29,209 nucleotides of DNA. Origin: SIG424 sp045546695 (lineage in GTDB: Bacteria; Bacillota; Clostridia; UBA1212; UBA1255). This document shows positions 1 to 9,060 of the stretch, in pieces (position 1 is the first letter of the stretch; every line of letters starts with the position of its first letter). The DNA lies in NCBI GenBank assembly GCA_045546695.1, contig JAZQDE010000042.1, forward strand, positions 1-29,209. Reading direction: 5' to 3'. A model generated the notes under the pieces. The model ran no database searches. It had not been told where the DNA came from and worked only from the letters and a program-made list of their open reading frames with translations. A program made the position numbers and the translations under genes.

Positions 1-1
1 C

Positions 2-49
2 CACGACCACGAGCACGCCAGCGCGACAACAAGTAGGACATTATCATAA
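2..49 (+). CDS. possible 3' end of an upstream gene (partial)
   Basis: The first bases can be read as the tail of a gene entering from the left. One frame gives HDHEHASATTSRTLS and stops at 47-49. Another frame gives an arginine-rich tail, PRPRARQRDNK, stopping at 34-36. Both are plausible C-termini (His-rich metal-binding, or basic RNA-binding) and nothing in the window decides between them. The bases are clearly more GC-rich than the AT-rich promoter region that follows, which fits coding sequence. No function is assigned. Confidence 0.3.
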   Translation, partial: HDHEHASATTSRTLS

Positions 50-87
50 ATGGCTTACAAAATAGTTAGCCACATGCAAAAAAACAC

Positions 88-116
88 TTGACACCATAAT
101 TTACAAATGATATGAT
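88..116 (+). promoter_or_regulatory. sigma-A promoter of the T-box operon
   Basis: The -35 box TTGACA (88-93) and the -10 box TATGAT (111-116) are separated by exactly 17 bases. Transcription would start near 122-124, just ahead of the T-box leader. Confidence 0.8.
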
Positions 117-134
117 TTTCAGCACAATTGAATA

Positions 135-421
135 AAAAAGCTGTGACGAAGACGGTTCAGACGGAGTTATTTACAGAGAGTCGGCATTTGCTGAGAGCCG
201 ATATTACAAAATCTGGTACAACCTATCACTTCTGAGCTTGGATCTCGAACAACGGGCAAAGTTAATTAAAGATTCACGTGAGGCTGCGTTAACGCACAGG
301 ACTTGTCAGAGTCCCCAAAGGGGCGCAATACTTAAATAAAAAGATTAAGGCAAAGCGCAAATTGAGTGGTACCGCGGGTTATATACTCGTCTCAAGTAGT
401 AAACTTGAGGCGAGTTTTTTT
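135..421 (+). ncRNA. T-box leader (tRNA-sensing riboswitch)
   Basis: The leader carries the invariant T-box sequence TGGTACCGCGGG at 367-378, directly before the terminator stem. Upstream are the usual Stem I signatures: AGAGAG at 175-180, GCTGAGAGCC at 190-199, and a segment ending in CGAAC near 246-250 where the specifier loop is expected. A CCCC/GGGG hairpin near 313-323 fits Stem III. The specifier codon is not certain by eye. ATC (242-244, Ile) is favoured because ileS lies downstream, but overlapping TCT or CTC registers cannot be excluded. Uncharged tRNA binding would favour the antiterminator and read-through into the synthetase gene at 459. Confidence 0.88.
385..421 (+). terminator. 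T-box intrinsic terminator
   Basis: A 12-bp stem (385-396 with 404-415, one G-U pair) with a 7-base loop is followed by a run of T to 421. Its 5' arm lies directly after the T-box motif, as expected for the mutually exclusive terminator/antiterminator pair. Confidence 0.88.
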
Positions 422-458
422 ATTCAATTAATTTTATCAACAGATAGGAGTAATTGGT

Positions 459-2729
459 ATGGAAAACAACACAACGATGAACATGCTGGCTGAAGTAAGC
501 CAGAGAATCAGAGAAATGCGCGAAGTAATGGGCATCTCAACTGCGCAAATGGCACAAAAGACAGAAGTTACAGAAGAACAGTACGTTGCCTTTGAAGAAG
601 GCAAAGCAGATCTTCCATTTTCGTTTCTTCACAAATGCGCGCTGACATTCGGTATTGATATGAAAGAGCTCTTGGAAGGCTCGACCGCGAAATTGGTATC
701 ATATACCGTGACACGTAAGGGCACTGCGACACAGGCAGCAAAAGAAGAAGGCATTGACATCAGAAATCTCGCGCCGTCATTCCGCTCCAAGCTTGCAGAG
801 CCATATTATGTTACTTACGAATACTCAGCAAAGCAGCAAAGCGAGCCGATTCATCTGTCAAAGCACTCCGGCCAGGAATTCGACCTTATATTAAAAGGTA
901 AGCTCAAAATCCAGATCGGCGACCACATTGAAATATTAGAAGAAGGCGACTCGATTTATTACAACAGCTCGACACCGCACGGCATGATAGCCGTAGACGG
1001 CAGCTCCTGCCAGTTCCTGGCAGTCGTTATGTCAGGTGAAAATGCACAGGCAGCAGAAGAAACAACGAACACGCTTGTTACTGCAGCACAGACAGACTCA
1101 ATCATCGCAGAAAAATTCGTAGACGCAAAAGTAGACGCAAACGGCGTTTTACGCGAAATAACTTTCCCGGAAGAAGACAAATTCAACTTTGCATTCGATA
1201 TCGTGGACGGACTTGCAGAGAAAAAACCGAATGCAACAGCTATGGTTCACCTCGACGCAAACAAGAACGAGCATATTTTCACATTTGCAGATATAAGAAG
1301 AGCATCAAACCAGTGTGCAAACTATTTTTCATCACTCGGAATCAAACGTGGCGACAGAGTAATGCTCATATTAAGACGTACGTATCAATTCTGGTTTGCA
1401 ATACTCGGTCTCCATAAATTGGGAGCAATCGCAATCCCCGCAACGAATCTTCTCAAAGAACACGACCTCGTATACAGATTCGACTCAGCCGGCGTAAGCA
1501 CAATTATCTGCGCAAACGACCCCGTGCTCGAAGCGGAAGTTGACAAAGCATGTGAAAAATGCCCGCAGGTTAAGTTAAAGCTCCTCGTCGATGCAACACG
1601 CGAAGGCTGGCATGACTTCAACAGCGAATACGTGCGTTTTTCAGGAAAATACGAAAGAACAGCCGATGCACCATGCGGAAAAGACCCGATGCTCATGTTC
1701 TTTACGTCAGGCACAACGGGATATCCGAAAATCGCATTGCATGACTACAGATACCCATTCGGCCATTTCATAACAGCCAAATACTGGCACTGCGTACAGG
1801 TTGACAAGATACATTTCACAATATCAGATACAGGCTGGGGCAAAGCACTGTGGGGCAAACTCTACGGACAATGGTTCTGCGAAGGTATCGTATTCGTATA
1901 CGACTTTACGAGATTCGACGCAGCAGACATACTTCCATTATTTGCCAAGTATAAGATAACGACATTCTGCGCACCACCGACAATGTACAGAATGATGATC
2001 AAGCAGGATCTTTCAAAATACGACCTTTCATCTGTGAAAAAAGCTACTACAGCCGGAGAGGCTCTCAATCCTGAAGTATTCAGACAGATTGAAGCGCAGA
2101 CAGGACTCAAAGTTATGGAAGGTTTCGGTCAGACAGAGACGACACTCACAATCGGTAACCTCGTCGGTGACACGTACAAACTCGGTTCGATGGGTAAGGC
2201 AGTACCGCTTTATGACATTGACCTCGTAGACCCGGACGGCAACAGCGTACCTTGCGGCGAGACAGGCGAGATCGTTGTGCGCACAGACAAACACGTACCT
2301 TGCGGCTTGTTTATGGGATACTATCTTGACGATGAAAAGACAAAAGAAGTATGGCACGACGGTATGTATCACACAAGAGACCTTGCATGGAGAGACGTAG
2401 ACGGCTTCTTCTGGTACGTAGGCAGAGCAGACGACGTAATCAAATCATCAGGATACCGCATAGGACCATTCGAGATTGAGAGCGTAATCATGGAACTTCC
2501 TTACGTATTGGAGTGCGGCGTATCGGCAGCACCTGACGAAGTAAGAGGCCAGGTAGTAAAGGCAAGCATCGTTCTGACAAAGGGCACAGAAGGCACAGAT
2601 GAACTCAAAAAAGAGATTCAGAACTACGTAAAAGAGAAAACAGCGCCTTATAAATACCCGAGAATAGTAGAGTTCAAAGCGGAACTTCCAAAGACAATAA
2701 GTGGTAAAATTCAGCGAAATAAGCTGTAA
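459..2729 (+). CDS. XRE-cupin-acyl-CoA synthetase fusion (AMP-forming)
   Basis: This 756-residue protein has three parts. Residues about 9-63 are an XRE-type helix-turn-helix. Residues about 120-195 are a small cupin barrel, the same arrangement as PuuR-like regulators. Residues about 240-756 are an ANL-superfamily AMP-forming ligase, with the phosphate loop FFTSGTTGYPK near 413-424, the YHTRDLAWRD region, SGYRIGPFEIES, and the C-terminal PKTISGKIQR with catalytic Lys750. The GYRIGPFE motif is typical of ACSM-type medium or branched short-chain acyl-CoA synthetases. AGGAG at 446-450 supports the ATG at 459. A T-box controls it and ileS follows, so the substrate may be a precursor acid of a branched-chain amino acid (inference). 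The fused DNA-binding half suggests an enzyme that also senses its ligand and regulates transcription. Confidence 0.87.
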   Translation: MENNTTMNMLAEVSQRIREMREVMGISTAQMAQKTEVTEEQYVAFEEGKADLPFSFLHKCALTFGIDMKELLEGSTAKLVSYTVTRKGTATQAAKEEGIDIRNLAPSFRSKLAEPYYVTYEYSAKQQSEPIHLSKHSGQEFDLILKGKLKIQIGDHIEILEEGDSIYYNSSTPHGMIAVDGSSCQFLAVVMSGENAQAAEETTNTLVTAAQTDSIIAEKFVDAKVDANGVLREITFPEEDKFNFAFDIVDGLAEKKPNATAMVHLDANKNEHIFTFADIRRASNQCANYFSSLGIKRGDRVMLILRRTYQFWFAILGLHKLGAIAIPATNLLKEHDLVYRFDSAGVSTIICANDPVLEAEVDKACEKCPQVKLKLLVDATREGWHDFNSEYVRFSGKYERTADAPCGKDPMLMFFTSGTTGYPKIALHDYRYPFGHFITAKYWHCVQVDKIHFTISDTGWGKALWGKLYGQWFCEGIVFVYDFTRFDAADILPLFAKYKITTFCAPPTMYRMMIKQDLSKYDLSSVKKATTAGEALNPEVFRQIEAQTGLKVMEGFGQTETTLTIGNLVGDTYKLGSMGKAVPLYDIDLVDPDGNSVPCGETGEIVVRTDKHVPCGLFMGYYLDDEKTKEVWHDGMYHTRDLAWRDVDGFFWYVGRADDVIKSSGYRIGPFEIESVIMELPYVLECGVSAAPDEVRGQVVKASIVLTKGTEGTDELKKEIQNYVKEKTAPYKYPRIVEFKAELPKTISGKIQRNKL

Positions 2730-2738
2730 AATATAAAT

Positions 2739-2767
2739 TTGACATCGCTCCCGTGATATATTATCAT
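2739..2767 (+). promoter_or_regulatory. putative internal promoter for ileS
   Basis: TTGACA (2739-2744) and TATCAT (2762-2767) are separated by 17 bases in the 73-base gap before ileS. This would allow ileS expression independent of the T-box. The -10 box lies inside an inverted repeat. Confidence 0.5.
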
Positions 2768-2774
2768 CGGGAGC
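2747..2774. repeat. inverted repeat overlapping the ileS promoter
   Basis: GCTCCCG (2747-2753) pairs with CGGGAGC (2768-2774), extended inward by TGAT/ATCA with one bulged T. No T-run follows, so it is not a standard terminator. It could be an operator over the promoter spacer and -10, or an mRNA hairpin in the transcript from the T-box promoter. Confidence 0.6.
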
Positions 2775-2802
2775 AAGAGTATGTAACGGAGGGATAATTT
2801 TT

Positions 2803-5800
2803 ATGTATGACAAAGTATCGTCTAACCTGAATTTTGTTGAAAATGAAAAGAAAGTACTTCAATTTTGGGGAGAAAATGACGTTTTTAAGAAGAGTATCGA
2901 TTTAAGAAAAGACGGAGATACGTACACATTCTACGACGGACCACCGACGGCAAACGGCAAGCCGCACATCGGCCACGTACTTACACGTGTAATCAAAGAT
3001 CTGATACCGCGTTACAGAACAATGAAGGGCGACAAAGTTCTTCGTAAAGCAGGCTGGGACACACACGGCCTTCCTGTAGAGCTCGAGGTAGAAAAGCTCC
3101 TCGGCCTTGACGGCAAAGAGCAGATTGAACAATACGGTCTTGAAGATTTCATTACAAAATGTAAAGAGAGCGTATGGAAATATAAGGGAATGTGGGAAGA
3201 CTTCTCAGATACAGTAGGTTTCTGGGCTGACATGGACGACCCATACGTAACGTACGACAACAACTTTATCGAATCAGAGTGGTGGGCTCTTAAACAAATC
3301 TGGGAAAGAGGTCTTTTGTACAAAGGATTCAAGATTGTACCTTACTGCCCACGCTGCGGCACACCTTTGTCAAGCCACGAAGTAGCACAGGGCTACAAAG
3401 ATGTAAAGGAAAAGTCTGTTACTGTAAAAATGAAACAAAAAGGCACGGATAACACGTATTTCCTCGTATGGACAACAACTCCGTGGACACTGCCTTCAAA
3501 CGTTGCACTCTGCGTAAACGCAGACATTCCTTACGTAAAGGTTAAAGTAGAAGACGAGATTTATATCCTTGCAAAAGATCTGATTGCATCCAATATTTCA
3601 CAGGAATACGAGATAATCGAAGAAATGCAGGGCGCAGATCTTGAAAATCTTGAATATGAGCCACTTTATTGCTTCAAAAAGCTGGATAAAAAAGCATATT
3701 ACGTAACAACAGGTGACTACGTAACAACAACAGACGGTACAGGTATCGTTCACATCGCACCGGCATTCGGTGAAGACGACGCAAGAATCGGCCGCAACTA
3801 CGATCTGCCTTTCCTGCAGCTCGTTGACAGCAAGGGTCAGATGACACCTGAGACACCATGGGCAGGCACATTCTGCAAAGACGCAGACAAAGAGATTATC
3901 AAAGACCTCAACATGCGTGGCCTTCTTTTCAAGACACTTCAATATGAGCACTCATATCCTTTCTGCTGGAGATGCGACACACCTCTTATCTACTATGCAA
4001 GAGAATCATGGTTCATCAAAATGACAGAAGTTAAAGATGAGCTCATTGCAAACAACAATACAATCAACTGGATTCCGGAGTCAATCGGCAAAGGCAGATT
4101 CGGTGACTGGCTCAACAATATCCAGGACTGGGGTATCAGCCGTGACAGATACTGGGGAACACCTCTTAACATCTGGATTTGTGAATGTGGCCACAGACAC
4201 GCTATCGGCTCTATCAAAGAGCTCAAAGCAATGTCAGACAACTGCCCGGACGATATCGAACTTCACAGACCTTACATCGACGCAGTTACGATTAAGTGTC
4301 CTGAATGCGGCGGTCAGATGACACGTACAAAAGAAGTAATCGACTGCTGGTTCGACTCAGGAAGTATGCCATTTGCACAGTGGCACTATCCTTTTGAAAA
4401 CAAAGAAATATTTGACGACAACTTCCCGGCAGACTTTATCAGTGAAGCTGTAGACCAGACAAGAGGATGGTTCTACTCACTGCTGGCTATTTCAACATTG
4501 ATTTTCCACAAAGCACCATATAAGAACGTTATCGTTCTCGGTCTCGTTCAGGATGAAAACGGCCAGAAAATGTCAAAGTCAAAAGGCAACGCAGTAGACC
4601 CGTTTGAGGCACTTGCACAATTCGGTGCAGATGCTATCAGATGGTACTTCTACTCAAACTCAGCACCATGGCTTCCTAACAAATTCTATGCAAAAGCAGT
4701 ACAGGAAGGACAGCGTAAATTCCTCGGTACATTGTGGAACACATACGCCTTCTACGTACTCTATGCTGAGATTGACAAGTTTGACCCGACACAGTACACA
4801 CTCGACTACGACAAGCTGTCTGTAATGGATAAGTGGATTCTGTCAAAACTCAATACACTGGTGAAAAATACTGATAACAACCTTGCGAACTACAGAATTA
4901 CAGAGACATCAAGAGACCTTCAGGACTTCACAGACGAGCTCAGTAACTGGTACGTAAGAAGATGTCGTGACAGATATTGGGCAAAAGGCATGGAGCAGGA
5001 CAAGATCAACGCGTACATGACACTCTACACAGTACTCGTTACACTCTGCAAAATCTCTGCACCGATGATACCTTTCATGACAGAACTTATCTACAGAAAC
5101 ATCGTTGTAAACGTAGACAAGACAGCACCTGTCAGTATTCACTTCTGCGACTATCCTGTATGCAACGAAGCATATATTGATGAAGACTTAGAAGACCAGA
5201 TGAAGCACGTACTTGATATCGTTGTTCTCGGCAGAGAAGCACGTAACAACACTTCAATCAAGACAAGACAGCCCTTGTCACGCATGATGGTTCAGGCAGA
5301 CTTTGAACTCAACGAATTCTACAAAGAGATTGTATTAGACGAGCTCAACGTAAAGTCACTTGATTTTGTAAAAGACGCAAACCAGTACGTTACTTACACA
5401 TTCAAGCCACAGCTTAAGACATTAGGACCACGTCTTGGTAAAAATATTGGTAAACTCAAGGGAATTTTAGAAACAGTAAATGGCAATGAAGTTATGAACG
5501 AATTGTCAGCACGCGGACTTTTCACCGTTGAGATTGACGGCACAAGCTATGATCTTGCAAAAGATGACCTGCTTATTACAACAACACACAAAGAAGGCTA
5601 CGCTGTGACACAATATGGCGGCGTATGCGTGGTACTTGATATTACTCTGACAGACAGCCTGATTGAAGAGGGCTTTGTACGTGAGATTATCAGCCGCATC
5701 CAGACAATGCGTAAAGAAGCCGGCTTTGAGGTAATGGATCATATCACGATTTACCAGGCCCAGAGCGACGAGATCAGGAAATATCTGGCAAATAACGAAG

Positions 5801-5934
5801 CGACTGTTATGGACGAGACACTCAGCGACAAGATTGAGTACGTAGATGATATTTCAGACAGTGATGTTTATGTAAAAGAATGGAATCTCAATGGTATCGA
5901 CGTTAAGTTGGGAGTAAAGAAGAATGCCATTTGA
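2803..5934 (+). CDS. ileS: isoleucyl-tRNA synthetase, type 2
   Basis: This cytoplasmic class I synthetase charges tRNA-Ile and edits valine. It has 1043 residues, the length of the eukaryote-like type 2 (IleS2) enzymes rather than the roughly 920-930 of common bacterial IleS1. The HIGH signature is at residues 55-58 within GPPTANGKPHIGHV, and KMSKS is near 589-593 within DENGQKMSKSKGN. Cysteine pairs that may bind zinc appear in CPRCG near 181 and in the CECGH and CPECGG insertion. WFDSGSMPFAQWHY matches the active-site region. CGGAGGG at 2787-2793 supports the ATG. IleS2 enzymes are known to be poorly inhibited by mupirocin, so intrinsic tolerance is likely. The canonical HIGH argues against the hyper-resistant variant class. 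Confidence 0.97.
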   Translation: MYDKVSSNLNFVENEKKVLQFWGENDVFKKSIDLRKDGDTYTFYDGPPTANGKPHIGHVLTRVIKDLIPRYRTMKGDKVLRKAGWDTHGLPVELEVEKLLGLDGKEQIEQYGLEDFITKCKESVWKYKGMWEDFSDTVGFWADMDDPYVTYDNNFIESEWWALKQIWERGLLYKGFKIVPYCPRCGTPLSSHEVAQGYKDVKEKSVTVKMKQKGTDNTYFLVWTTTPWTLPSNVALCVNADIPYVKVKVEDEIYILAKDLIASNISQEYEIIEEMQGADLENLEYEPLYCFKKLDKKAYYVTTGDYVTTTDGTGIVHIAPAFGEDDARIGRNYDLPFLQLVDSKGQMTPETPWAGTFCKDADKEIIKDLNMRGLLFKTLQYEHSYPFCWRCDTPLIYYARESWFIKMTEVKDELIANNNTINWIPESIGKGRFGDWLNNIQDWGISRDRYWGTPLNIWICECGHRHAIGSIKELKAMSDNCPDDIELHRPYIDAVTIKCPECGGQMTRTKEVIDCWFDSGSMPFAQWHYPFENKEIFDDNFPADFISEAVDQTRGWFYSLLAISTLIFHKAPYKNVIVLGLVQDENGQKMSKSKGNAVDPFEALAQFGADAIRWYFYSNSAPWLPNKFYAKAVQEGQRKFLGTLWNTYAFYVLYAEIDKFDPTQYTLDYDKLSVMDKWILSKLNTLVKNTDNNLANYRITETSRDLQDFTDELSNWYVRRCRDRYWAKGMEQDKINAYMTLYTVLVTLCKISAPMIPFMTELIYRNIVVNVDKTAPVSIHFCDYPVCNEAYIDEDLEDQMKHVLDIVVLGREARNNTSIKTRQPLSRMMVQADFELNEFYKEIVLDELNVKSLDFVKDANQYVTYTFKPQLKTLGPRLGKNIGKLKGILETVNGNEVMNELSARGLFTVEIDGTSYDLAKDDLLITTTHKEGYAVTQYGGVCVVLDITLTDSLIEEGFVREIISRIQTMRKEAGFEVMDHITIYQAQSDEIRKYLANNEATVMDETLSDKIEYVDDISDSDVYVKEWNLNGIDVKLGVKKNAI

Positions 5935-7648
5935 TGGAATTGTAACACGGGCCGTTGTATGGGAATTATCAGGATTCCTATCAGGCGCCCGTATTGACAA
6001 AGTTTTCCAGACACAAAAAGATGAGATTGTACTGCTCTGCCGTAATGAGGGAGGGCGGTACAACTTTACTATAAGCGCAAATGCGGTCAATTGTGGCATG
6101 CACCTTACGAAGTTGAAAAAGGAAAATCCACTGACAGCGCCGCGTTTTGCTATGCTGCTGCGCAAACATATTGCCGGCGGAAAAATTATCAGCGTAGAGC
6201 AGACTGGATACGACCGTATTGTCTGCATTAAAGTCCTTGCCCGCGATGAGATGGGCGACGAATCAATCAAAAAGCTCATGATAGAGATCATGGGCAAACA
6301 CAGCAATATTATTTTATTAAACGAAGACGACGTTATTTACGATGCAATCAAGACTATTGATTTTGAAACAAGCAGTGTACGTGAAATAATGCCTCTTCGC
6401 AGATATGTTCTGCCGCCGGCCCAGGATAAATTTACGCCCGAGGACGTTATAGGCAACAATTCAGATACTTTTTTTGAAGCTTTTGACAAGGCTGCTATGG
6501 AAAATGGTGGCAATCAGGCAAAGGCAATGCTTGCATGCATCTCCGGCTTTAGTCCCTTTTTATGTAAAATGATCGTAAACCGCGCGTGTAGCCTTGGTGT
6601 TGACACGAAGGCAGTTCTCAGAGCGGTTTGCAAAGACATTGTGGCTCACAACTATGCTCCGGTGACGTTCGCCGAAGGCGATTTTCACGCGATAAGCTTT
6701 GAAAACAAGAAATTTGACACTGTAAATGAGATGCTTGATGCTTATTACAGCCCAAAAGAGCAGGAGCACGCAATTTCCCAGAAAACGGGTGAGATGCAAA
6801 AGCATCTTCAGTCCGCTATAAACAAAACGCTCAGAAAGATTGAGCTCCACAAACAGGTAGCAAGCGATGCTGAAAATTATGACATAAACAGGATCAAAGG
6901 CGAATTGCTCCTTGCAAACATGTACGCAATCAGGGATTTTCACAATGAAGTGGAACTTGATAATCTGTACGATATGGACGAAAATTCCATGCCGAAGAGC
7001 AAAATCACCATAGAACTTGATGAAAATAAAACAATTGCGCAAAATGCGCAGATTTATTTCAAAAAATATCAGAAACAAAAGGCGACATATGAAAACGCCC
7101 TTATATATTACGACGAGGACCAAAAGGAGCTGGAATATCTTACAAATGTTGCGGCGCTGTTGAAAAATGTCACAAACGATGACGAGATTCTCCAGATAAA
7201 GGAAGAGCTGACAGAAGAAGGATATCTGCGCGGTGCCGGCAATAAGAATAATTGCCGCACAAAGAAAAAAACGAGCAGCGCGCCGATGCCGCTTAAAGTG
7301 ACGACTCCCGATGGATACACAATATACGTCGGCAAAAATAACAAGCAGAATGATTATCTGACGTGCAAAATGGCACGCCCTGAAGATATATGGTTTCACC
7401 TTAAAAATGCACCCGGCTCGCACGTTGTAATATCGACGGCAGGCCTTGAAAAAGGACATATAATACCGGCCCGCATTTTTGAAAAAGCAGCGTCACTTGC
7501 TGCCTGGTACAGCAGCCACCGTGAAAGTCCGAAGGCAGACGTGGACTACACAAAAATAAAATACGTTAAAAAAATCCCGGGAGCGAAGCCGGGAATGGTA
7601 ACATATACCAATTTTAAAACAATAACAACAACCCCTTGTGAGAAATAA
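5924..7648 (+). CDS. rqcH: NFACT-family ribosome quality-control factor RqcH (FbpA-like)
   Basis: This 574-residue protein has the normal length of bacterial NFACT proteins. RqcH binds obstructed 50S subunits and recruits tRNA-Ala to add C-terminal alanine tails to stalled chains. The N-terminus MPFDGIVTRAVVWEL is characteristic. The functionally essential Asp-Arg pair falls at D97-R98 in GYDRIV, matching the position known from Bacillus subtilis RqcH. A charged, probably coiled-coil middle spans about 270-430, and the NFACT-R domain follows with DIWFHLKNAPGSHVVI. The gene starts inside the last codons of ileS (11-base overlap), which suggests translational coupling. Older annotations call this family fibronectin-binding protein. 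Confidence 0.95.
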   Translation: MPFDGIVTRAVVWELSGFLSGARIDKVFQTQKDEIVLLCRNEGGRYNFTISANAVNCGMHLTKLKKENPLTAPRFAMLLRKHIAGGKIISVEQTGYDRIVCIKVLARDEMGDESIKKLMIEIMGKHSNIILLNEDDVIYDAIKTIDFETSSVREIMPLRRYVLPPAQDKFTPEDVIGNNSDTFFEAFDKAAMENGGNQAKAMLACISGFSPFLCKMIVNRACSLGVDTKAVLRAVCKDIVAHNYAPVTFAEGDFHAISFENKKFDTVNEMLDAYYSPKEQEHAISQKTGEMQKHLQSAINKTLRKIELHKQVASDAENYDINRIKGELLLANMYAIRDFHNEVELDNLYDMDENSMPKSKITIELDENKTIAQNAQIYFKKYQKQKATYENALIYYDEDQKELEYLTNVAALLKNVTNDDEILQIKEELTEEGYLRGAGNKNNCRTKKKTSSAPMPLKVTTPDGYTIYVGKNNKQNDYLTCKMARPEDIWFHLKNAPGSHVVISTAGLEKGHIIPARIFEKAASLAAWYSSHRESPKADVDYTKIKYVKKIPGAKPGMVTYTNFKTITTTPCEK

Positions 7649-7665
7649 GGCAAAGGAGTGGAAAA

Positions 7666-9060
7666 ATGAAGAGAATAATTGCACTGTTTTTAGTGGCATT
7701 GCTAGCGATATCATTAGTATCGTGCTCGCCGCGTGACACGATAAAACTCACTGTCAGGCAATCTATCATTTCAGATGAAGATGCAGCCCTGCAGAAGAAA
7801 ACTATCTCAGAATTTGAAAAGGCATTTGAAAAGAAATACCCGGACATTAATATCGAGATAGAGTATGTAAAAGAATTTCCTGTCGATTTTAAGGAGATTG
7901 AGCTTGCTTTGATTGCGGCCGACTCTGCGATAGAATATTCTCCGACGGATACTGTTGACCTTTATAAAGTAATGGAAGGTAAGACAGGCGATATCCTGGC
8001 CCCGGCACTGAACCTTGGCATTTTTTACAAGGAAGCAAATGGTTTTGAACTGGAAGAAAAGCTTAACTTTATTCCTTTCAATTATGACAGAGCTGTTGTA
8101 CTGGTTGACACTCAGGTATTTGCGGAAAATGAGATTTCCCTGCCGGCCAGCACATGGACATATGAAGACTTCGAGCAGTTGCTCAAAGATTTTTCAAAAA
8201 ACAAGGTAATTGTCCCTGCTTATATGCCTTTTTCACAGGTGTTTGTCTGGAAATATTTCCTGAACAAATCTGCCGGTTCATGGTATACCGACACCGGTTC
8301 GGTGAGTATGCACAGCGAGGCGGCCGAAGATGGTTGGAGAGCGCTGAATGCACTGTACCGTGAGGACTATGCAAAGAGCTATTTCGCATGTGATCTTGGT
8401 GCATTCAACAAGGATTCTGCCTTGTCCTGGAGTTATGCATCTCAGCCTACGAGGGGTGAGGAAGTGCATATAAGCGAGGACAAGTTGCAAACAATTCCCG
8501 CTTATCGCGTAGACACTCTCGTAGAAAACGATTCGCTACTTGTGCTGCCACTGCCTTCTTGTAACGGAACAAATTACAGCTTTTCAAACACTGATTATAT
8601 CCACGGCTTTTCCATAAGCTCATATATGGACAGTGGAAAGACAGACAACGCTGTGAAGATCATCGAATTTGCAAATTCTCTTGAAGGAAATGCTATTCTT
8701 AATCAATACTACACAGGTATTCCCGCAAACAAAACGCTTTGGGACGAGGATTTCTGGCGCAGGGGTGTATTTGCCGGTGAAAATGGCGACAATGCCCTGA
8801 TTGGAATTGAAAATGACCAGCGTGACGACTTCGTTGAAATGTTCAAAGGTGACCCGGCTGTTTACGAGAAAAATCTGAGAGTAAGATGCATTATGGCATA
8901 TTATCTTACACAACAATATCCGGCGTCCGGAAGAAATATAGCTGTTCTCATGCAGAATCTTAAACGTGTATCATCGCACATAAACGATACAATTATGGAA
9001 TATGGTGTACCTTTCGGATATAATCCCAAACTTATTAAGGAAGGAGATGAGACGTGGTGA
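7666..9060 (+). CDS. extracellular solute-binding lipoprotein (sugar ABC type, family 1)
   Basis: This 464-residue lipoprotein has a short basic N-terminus, a hydrophobic segment and lipobox LVSC with acylated Cys20, so it should be anchored on the outer face of the membrane. The mature part resembles family 1 sugar-binding proteins (for example ITSEFEKAFEKKYPDINIEI-like N-terminal lobe, LPASTWTYEDFEQLLKDF, and VKIIEFANSLEGNAILNQYY near the end). AAAGGAG lies just before the ATG, only 17 bases after rqcH. No permease or ATPase gene is nearby, so it is an orphan that must share a transporter or act only as a sensor. It overlaps the next gene by 7 bases, which ties it to the glycosidase. Confidence 0.85.
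   Translation: MKRIIALFLVALLAISLVSCSPRDTIKLTVRQSIISDEDAALQKKTISEFEKAFEKKYPDINIEIEYVKEFPVDFKEIELALIAADSAIEYSPTDTVDLYKVMEGKTGDILAPALNLGIFYKEANGFELEEKLNFIPFNYDRAVVLVDTQVFAENEISLPASTWTYEDFEQLLKDFSKNKVIVPAYMPFSQVFVWKYFLNKSAGSWYTDTGSVSMHSEAAEDGWRALNALYREDYAKSYFACDLGAFNKDSALSWSYASQPTRGEEVHISEDKLQTIPAYRVDTLVENDSLLVLPLPSCNGTNYSFSNTDYIHGFSISSYMDSGKTDNAVKIIEFANSLEGNAILNQYYTGIPANKTLWDEDFWRRGVFAGENGDNALIGIENDQRDDFVEMFKGDPAVYEKNLRVRCIMAYYLTQQYPASGRNIAVLMQNLKRVSSHINDTIMEYGVPFGYNPKLIKEGDETW

Noticed and set aside
6560..7459. Long minus-strand open frame of 299 codons opposite rqcH
   Set aside because: It is antisense to a well-conserved gene, has no ribosome site, and its composition (many Phe, Cys, Ile, Val) is that of a shadow frame.
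7575..7615. Hairpins TCCCGG/CCGGGA and TGGTA/TACCA near the end of rqcH, resembling a terminator before the binding-protein gene
   Set aside because: They lie in codons for the conserved KKIPGAKPGMVTYTNFK segment, so protein constraint explains them, and no real T-run follows.
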